Shown piece by piece: positions 14,640 to 17,386 of a stretch of DNA of 17,386 bases (within the stretch, counting starts at the first letter, position 1; every line of letters begins with the position of its first letter). Origin of the DNA: DASUNQ01 sp036277075 (GTDB lineage Bacteria > Acidobacteriota > Thermoanaerobaculia > Multivoradales > UBA5704); NCBI GenBank assembly GCA_036277075.1, contig DASUNQ010000232.1, positions 1-17,386 on the forward strand, in the 5' to 3' direction. The notes under the pieces are model-generated. The model was not told the origin of the DNA. It made no database searches and saw nothing but the letters and a program-made list of their open reading frames with translations. The position numbers and the translations under genes were made by a program.

Positions 14640-15058
14640 TTATCCCGGCGGTACACTTACCAAGACGTCTAAACATATTTTGACAAGACTCCCTTCATTT
14701 CCCCCACCGATGAATTCCACCGAGGCGATCTCGGTGCCCAGCAGCTGAAGATCTATATACCCATTAAGCGCTGGAATAGTTTGAGTTGTGACAGCGCCTC
14801 CTGCGAGGTCTTTCCTGAAATCGTCATAGAGTCTGCAAAGGTACCTACTCTTAGATCGACGCCCTTTACAGCGGAGGGGAGGACGACTTCGAGCCCGGCC
14901 TGGGAGAATTTTAGGCCCTTTTCACCGGCGGTCTCCTTCACGAAGGAAGCTGGAGTACCGAGATCTCGAAATACGAACGACGAGAGAGTGAAGTTCGGGC
15001 CCAGTGGAGTGTTGACGGGGAATAGTCCGAACTCCGCGCAGAGATGGATGGTTGTCAT
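14640..15058 (-). pseudogene. Small beta-rich (jelly-roll-like) protein gene broken by a 1-base frameshift
   Basis: ATG at 15056-15058 follows AAAGGAGA with a 6-nt gap, a strong ribosome site. The first frame reads FTLSSFVFRDLGTPASFVKE, GLKFSQAGLEVVLPSAV and GVDLRVGTFADSMTIS, then runs out of frame to a stop at 14753. Restoring one A in the AAA run at 14811-14813 (plus-strand TTT) gives GAVTTQTIPALNGYIDLQLL, then GTEIASVEFIGGGNEGSLVK and a stop at 14640-14642: one coherent beta-sandwich-like protein of about 140 residues. The pattern (asFV, Gl.f..aGleV.LP, v.lrvgtfa, iasVeF.GGGNE) resembles small uncharacterised beta-sandwich domains of environmental bacteria; no function is known to me. It sits upstream of the NYN gene on the same strand, 195 nt before it, so the two may have formed a unit. 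Frameshift is seen; inactivation or sequencing loss is not decided. Confidence 0.55.
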
Positions 15059-15158
15059 TCAGGTTCTCCTTTAAAGGTAGTTGTCTAGAGGCCGATCGCC
15101 GCGGCACGAGAAGTAATAGGTAACTTCCAAAACGGGACGGGTTTTGCGCTCTGATCAG

Positions 15159-15518
15159 TTAGGATAGTATAGCAGCTGAGCGAGACGGCCTTCTCGCGGC
15201 GCGGCACCGTCGATAGTCCGGCGGCGGCTCCGGGGCCGGCGGCTGCTCCTGCTTCCGGCGCGACCGGCGCTTCCGCGGCGGGACGTGGAAGGCGATCAGC
15301 CGCTCGTTCTCGGGGCCGAAGTGGGCCCTGGAGGCCGGCGACCAGGCGGTTGTTGAGCAGGCGCACGCGGTTGTCCTGATCGTTGCGCACCCGCGTGGCT
15401 TCGCGCAGGCGGGCGGTCGCGGCCTCCTGATGTGCTCGAGCTCGACGAGCGTCCTCGCCTGATCGAAGGCGGCGTGGTCGTCCTTCAGGTGCGGCGCCTC
15501 CTCGCCCTCGCCGGCCAC
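15159..15518 (-). pseudogene. Decayed gene for a helical protein with a basic tail
   Basis: On the minus strand, pieces of two frames join into one likely protein: LKDDHAAFDQARTLVELEHI (from about 15490), then, after a shift near 15425, ATARLREATRVRNDQDNRVR and LLNNRLVAGLQ, then, after a second shift near 15327, HFGPENERLIAFHVPPRKRR and a Lys/Arg/Pro-rich end reaching the stop at 15159. The helical bundle followed by FGPENERLIAFHVPPRKRR is a recognisable small-protein layout (helices, a short hydrophobic turn, a basic tail). I cannot name a family. The 5' end abuts the duplicated deacetylase fragment, so the N-terminus may be truncated there. The two compensating frame changes argue for a broken gene rather than chance reading. 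Confidence 0.45.
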
Positions 15519-15633
15519 CCTACCCCGCGACGCTGGAAACCCTCGCCCGCGGAGTCCCCGCGCCCAGGAGCTGGGCTACCGCTTCGTGCCCCGTGAGCTA
15601 TCTCCTCGACCAGGGGGGGAACCGCCCGAGTAG
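15514..15633 (+). pseudogene. Frameshifted duplicate of the 3' end of the yibQ-like deacetylase gene
   Basis: The segment matches the last ~120 bp of the deacetylase gene (about 13633-13754). A 26-bp block is identical (13686-13711 and 15565-15590), and around it the copy can be read, with several single-base indels, as GHPYPATLETLARGVP, QELGYRFVP, VSYLLDQ and EPPE-stop (TAG 15631-15633), against GHPSPETLAALAREVP...VSYLLDQTGEPPQ-stop in the intact gene. Differences include synonymous changes (TAC/TAT, CTG/CTC), so it is a diverged homologue rather than a recent exact duplication. It has no start and cannot make the protein. It marks the right edge of the 13755-15513 accessory patch. Confidence 0.7.
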
Positions 15634-15653
15634 AGGAAGGCGCCGCAGGGCTT

Positions 15654-16010
15654 CCGAAAGCTTCCGGATCGCGTCCGGAGCCTTGCGGACCGCCTCCGGA
15701 AGCTTCCGGACCTCCTCGGGAGGCTTCCGCACCGCCTCGGGAGGCTTCCGCTCCACCTCGGGAAGCTTCCGCTTCACCACCGGAAGCTTCCGGACCACCC
15801 CGGGAAGCTTCCCGTCGATCTCCGGAGGCTTCCCGTCCGCCTCCGGAAGCTTCCGCACAGAGTCCGGAAGCTTCCCGTTCACCTGCGGAAGCTTCCCGTT
15901 CGCCTCCGGAGGCTTCCGCGCCGGATCCAGAAGCTTCCGGACCGCCTCGGGAAGCCTCCGCAGCTCGTCGGGAAGCCTCAGCAGCCGCCTCGGGAGCCTT
16001 CCGTCCTCTT
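15654..16010. repeat. Tandem array of about 16-17 imperfect 21-bp units with a palindromic core
   Basis: The period is 21 bp. A typical unit is AAGCTTCCGGACC-GCCTCGGG. Positions 1, 3-8 and 20-21 are nearly constant, giving the recurring palindromic core CGGAAGCTTCCG (often GGGAGGCTTCC); the 8-10 bases between cores vary. As 21 is a multiple of three and stops are absent, several frames are open: the plus strand reads GSFRTAS-type heptads and the minus strand KLPEAVR-type heptads. The invariant block covers all codon positions, which suggests DNA-level conservation or recent expansion more than protein selection. It lies between the broken deacetylase copy and the YfhO-like gene. Confidence 0.85.
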
Positions 16011-16114
16011 CGTGAGACGTCGTGGGCCTGCTGTAAAGTCTTTGGATCCCCACCTTCGCCAGTTTTCTCGACGTCCTCCTCTTTCTTACCGGCGGTCTGC
16101 TCCTCGGCGCGCTG

Positions 16115-17386
16115 GTGCGGTGGTGGCGGCGGGAAGTGTCTTGGCGGGCGGTCGGGGGGTACCTCATCCTCGCCTTCGCCTTCCACGCGGTGCCGCTCGC
16201 CACCCCGGCGAGCCAGGCGGCGACGGACCTCGCCTACGTGCACATCCCCTGGAAGGAGACGCTCGCCGAGCCGGTCACGCCGAAGAACCCCACGCTCTCG
16301 GACGTGCCGCTCCAGATGCTGCCCTTCCGCAGCCTGGTGCGGGCGCGTCTCCTCGCCGGGGAGGCGCCGCTCTGGGCGCACGAGCTGGGGACCGGGCAGC
16401 CGCTGCTCGGCAACGCCCAGTCGGCGCCGTTCGCGCCGCTCCACCTGCTGGCGCTGCCGCGGGCGCCGCTCCCGGCGCTGACCCTGGCCGTTGCCTGGCA
16501 GATGCTCGTCGCGCTCCTCCTGATGCACGCCCTCCTGCTGCGGCTGGGGGCCGGCGGTGCCGGCGCCGCGTTCGGGTCGATCGCCTTCGCCCTGTCGAGC
16601 TACCTGGTGGCGTGGGCCTATCACCCCCTCGGCGCGGTCGCCGCCTGGCTGCCGGGGGTGTTGCTCGGGGTGGCGCTGCTGCGGCACGGGGAGCGCGGCG
16701 GCTTCGCCGGCCTGGTCGCCTGCGCGACGGCGGCGACCCTCGCGGGGCATCCCGAGAGCCTGGCGAACACGGCGCTGGCGAGCGCCGCGGTGACGGCGGC
16801 CCTGCTCGTGGGGCGCGAGCCGGGCCGGCTCCGCTTCCTCGCCCGGCTGGCGGCGGCGGCGGTCCTCACCTTCGCCTTCTCGGCGCCGGCCCTCCTGCCG
16901 TTCGTGGCCACGCTCTCCGAGAGCGAGCGCTGGGAGGCGGTGCGGCGCAACCCCAGGATCGTCCAGCCGGCCCTGCCCTCCCCCGCGACCCTGCTCCCCG
17001 TCGTCCAGCCGCTCGTCCACGGCAGCCCGCGCGAGGGGACCTGGACGGGGCGGCTGCCGAGGAGCAATTTCAACGAGCTGTGCACCGTCTGGGCGGGGCT
17101 CGCCGCGCTGGCGTTCGCGGCGGCGGGGGCCGTGGCGCTGCGCGGTCGGGTGCTGGCGATCCTCCTCGCCGGCGGCGCCGCGCTCGGCGCCGCTCTGCAC
17201 CTGACGCCGTTCTACGACCTGATGGAGGCGATCCCGCTCCTCGAGCACGGCGCGCACGGCCGCCTCCGCCTCCTCTGGGTGCTGGCGGTGGCGGTCGCGG
17301 CGGGGCTCGGCATCGAGGCTGAGCGCGTGCAGGCCGCCTACGAGGACCCGGCCCATTGGCTGATTGAAGAAGGAAAGCTGCCGGTC
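16115..17386 (+). CDS. YfhO-like multi-spanning membrane protein, N-terminal part (runs off the window)
   Basis: The frame is open from 16037 (after TAA 16034-16036) through the last base. GTG 16115 is the first standard start, but the preceding in-frame codons already encode a hydrophobic helix (FLDVLLFLTGGLLLGALV), so the true start may be a rare codon upstream or hidden by an indel. Visible features: DVPLQMLPFRSLVRARLLAG then EAPLWAHELGTGQPLLGNAQ and APFAPLHLLALP, the hallmark 'lPlWnp..g.GqPllan.qs..fyPl.ll' of YfhO/GT-C-like proteins, then YLVAWAYHPLGAVAAWLPG, AGHPESLANTAL and many membrane helices (about ten in the visible 424 residues). Such proteins are thought to act in glycosylation of surface polymers, using lipid-linked sugars outside the membrane. 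The C-terminus is outside the window. Very high GC, matching the genome core. Confidence 0.75.
   Translation, partial: MRWWRREVSWRAVGGYLILAFAFHAVPLATPASQAATDLAYVHIPWKETLAEPVTPKNPTLSDVPLQMLPFRSLVRARLLAGEAPLWAHELGTGQPLLGNAQSAPFAPLHLLALPRAPLPALTLAVAWQMLVALLLMHALLLRLGAGGAGAAFGSIAFALSSYLVAWAYHPLGAVAAWLPGVLLGVALLRHGERGGFAGLVACATAATLAGHPESLANTALASAAVTAALLVGREPGRLRFLARLAAAAVLTFAFSAPALLPFVATLSESERWEAVRRNPRIVQPALPSPATLLPVVQPLVHGSPREGTWTGRLPRSNFNELCTVWAGLAALAFAAAGAVALRGRVLAILLAGGAALGAALHLTPFYDLMEAIPLLEHGAHGRLRLLWVLAVAVAAGLGIEAERVQAAYEDPAHWLIEEGKLPV

Noticed and set aside
15654..16010. CRISPR array
   Set aside because: Units are contiguous 21-mers with no unique spacers of 25-40 bp and no cas genes nearby.
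15593..16015. 140-residue plus-strand protein made of GSFRTAS heptads
   Set aside because: Its start lies inside the broken deacetylase copy and the rest is the 21-bp array; conservation is not codon-like, so I treat it as a repeat rather than a gene.
15485..17356. 623-residue minus-strand open frame, and the 436-residue plus-strand frame at 16012-17322
   Set aside because: Both are Arg/Pro/Ala/Glu low-complexity shadows; the YfhO-like frame in between has the membrane helices and family motifs.

Overview
The flanks of this window are very GC-rich (49 of 60 bases are G/C at 12301-12360) and carry genes typical of a Gram-negative bacterium: an EnvC/S41/YibQ-type envelope operon, a lipoprotein solute-binding protein, alkaline-phosphatase-superfamily proteins and a YfhO-like membrane protein. 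The style, including a phosphodiesterase ending in LRSLGYL, recalls Acidobacteriota (Thermoanaerobaculia-like), but this is inference; no rRNA or tRNA is present to fix the taxon.

Layout. 1-593: 3' end of an alkaline-phosphatase-superfamily protein. About 600-6,700: an accessory island of visibly lower GC (29 of 60 at 5221-5280). It holds a frameshifted DUF433 antitoxin, a multiply broken trypsin-like peptidase, a minus-strand UDP-galactopyranose-mutase-like flavoprotein, an orphan 73-residue protein, a HExxH protein resembling the aKG-HExxH peptide beta-hydroxylases, a GT-B glycosyltransferase and a small membrane protein. 6,703-8,253 (minus): a family 5 solute-binding lipoprotein without its permease. 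8,331-13,754: a compact plus-strand operon of a membrane-inserted phosphodiesterase, an EnvC-like LytM protein, an S41 protein lacking its catalytic Ser and Lys, and a YibQ-type divergent polysaccharide deacetylase; the first three genes overlap by 4 bp.

13,755-15,640: a second accessory patch with a NYN-domain nuclease, a frameshifted gene for a small beta-rich protein, a decayed helical/basic gene, and a diverged, frameshifted second copy of the 3' end of the deacetylase gene. 15,654-16,010: about 16-17 tandem 21-bp units built around a palindromic core. About 16,037 to the end: a YfhO-like multi-spanning membrane protein that runs off the window.

The two most interesting points are (i) the candidate peptide-tailoring set in the island (73-aa protein, HExxH protein, glycosyltransferase), which could be an undescribed RiPP-like locus, and (ii) the envelope operon in which both the LytM and the S41 proteins look like pseudoenzymes, suggesting a scaffold or regulator that controls a separate amidase. 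Broken genes are concentrated in the two accessory patches, while the GC-rich operon is intact.
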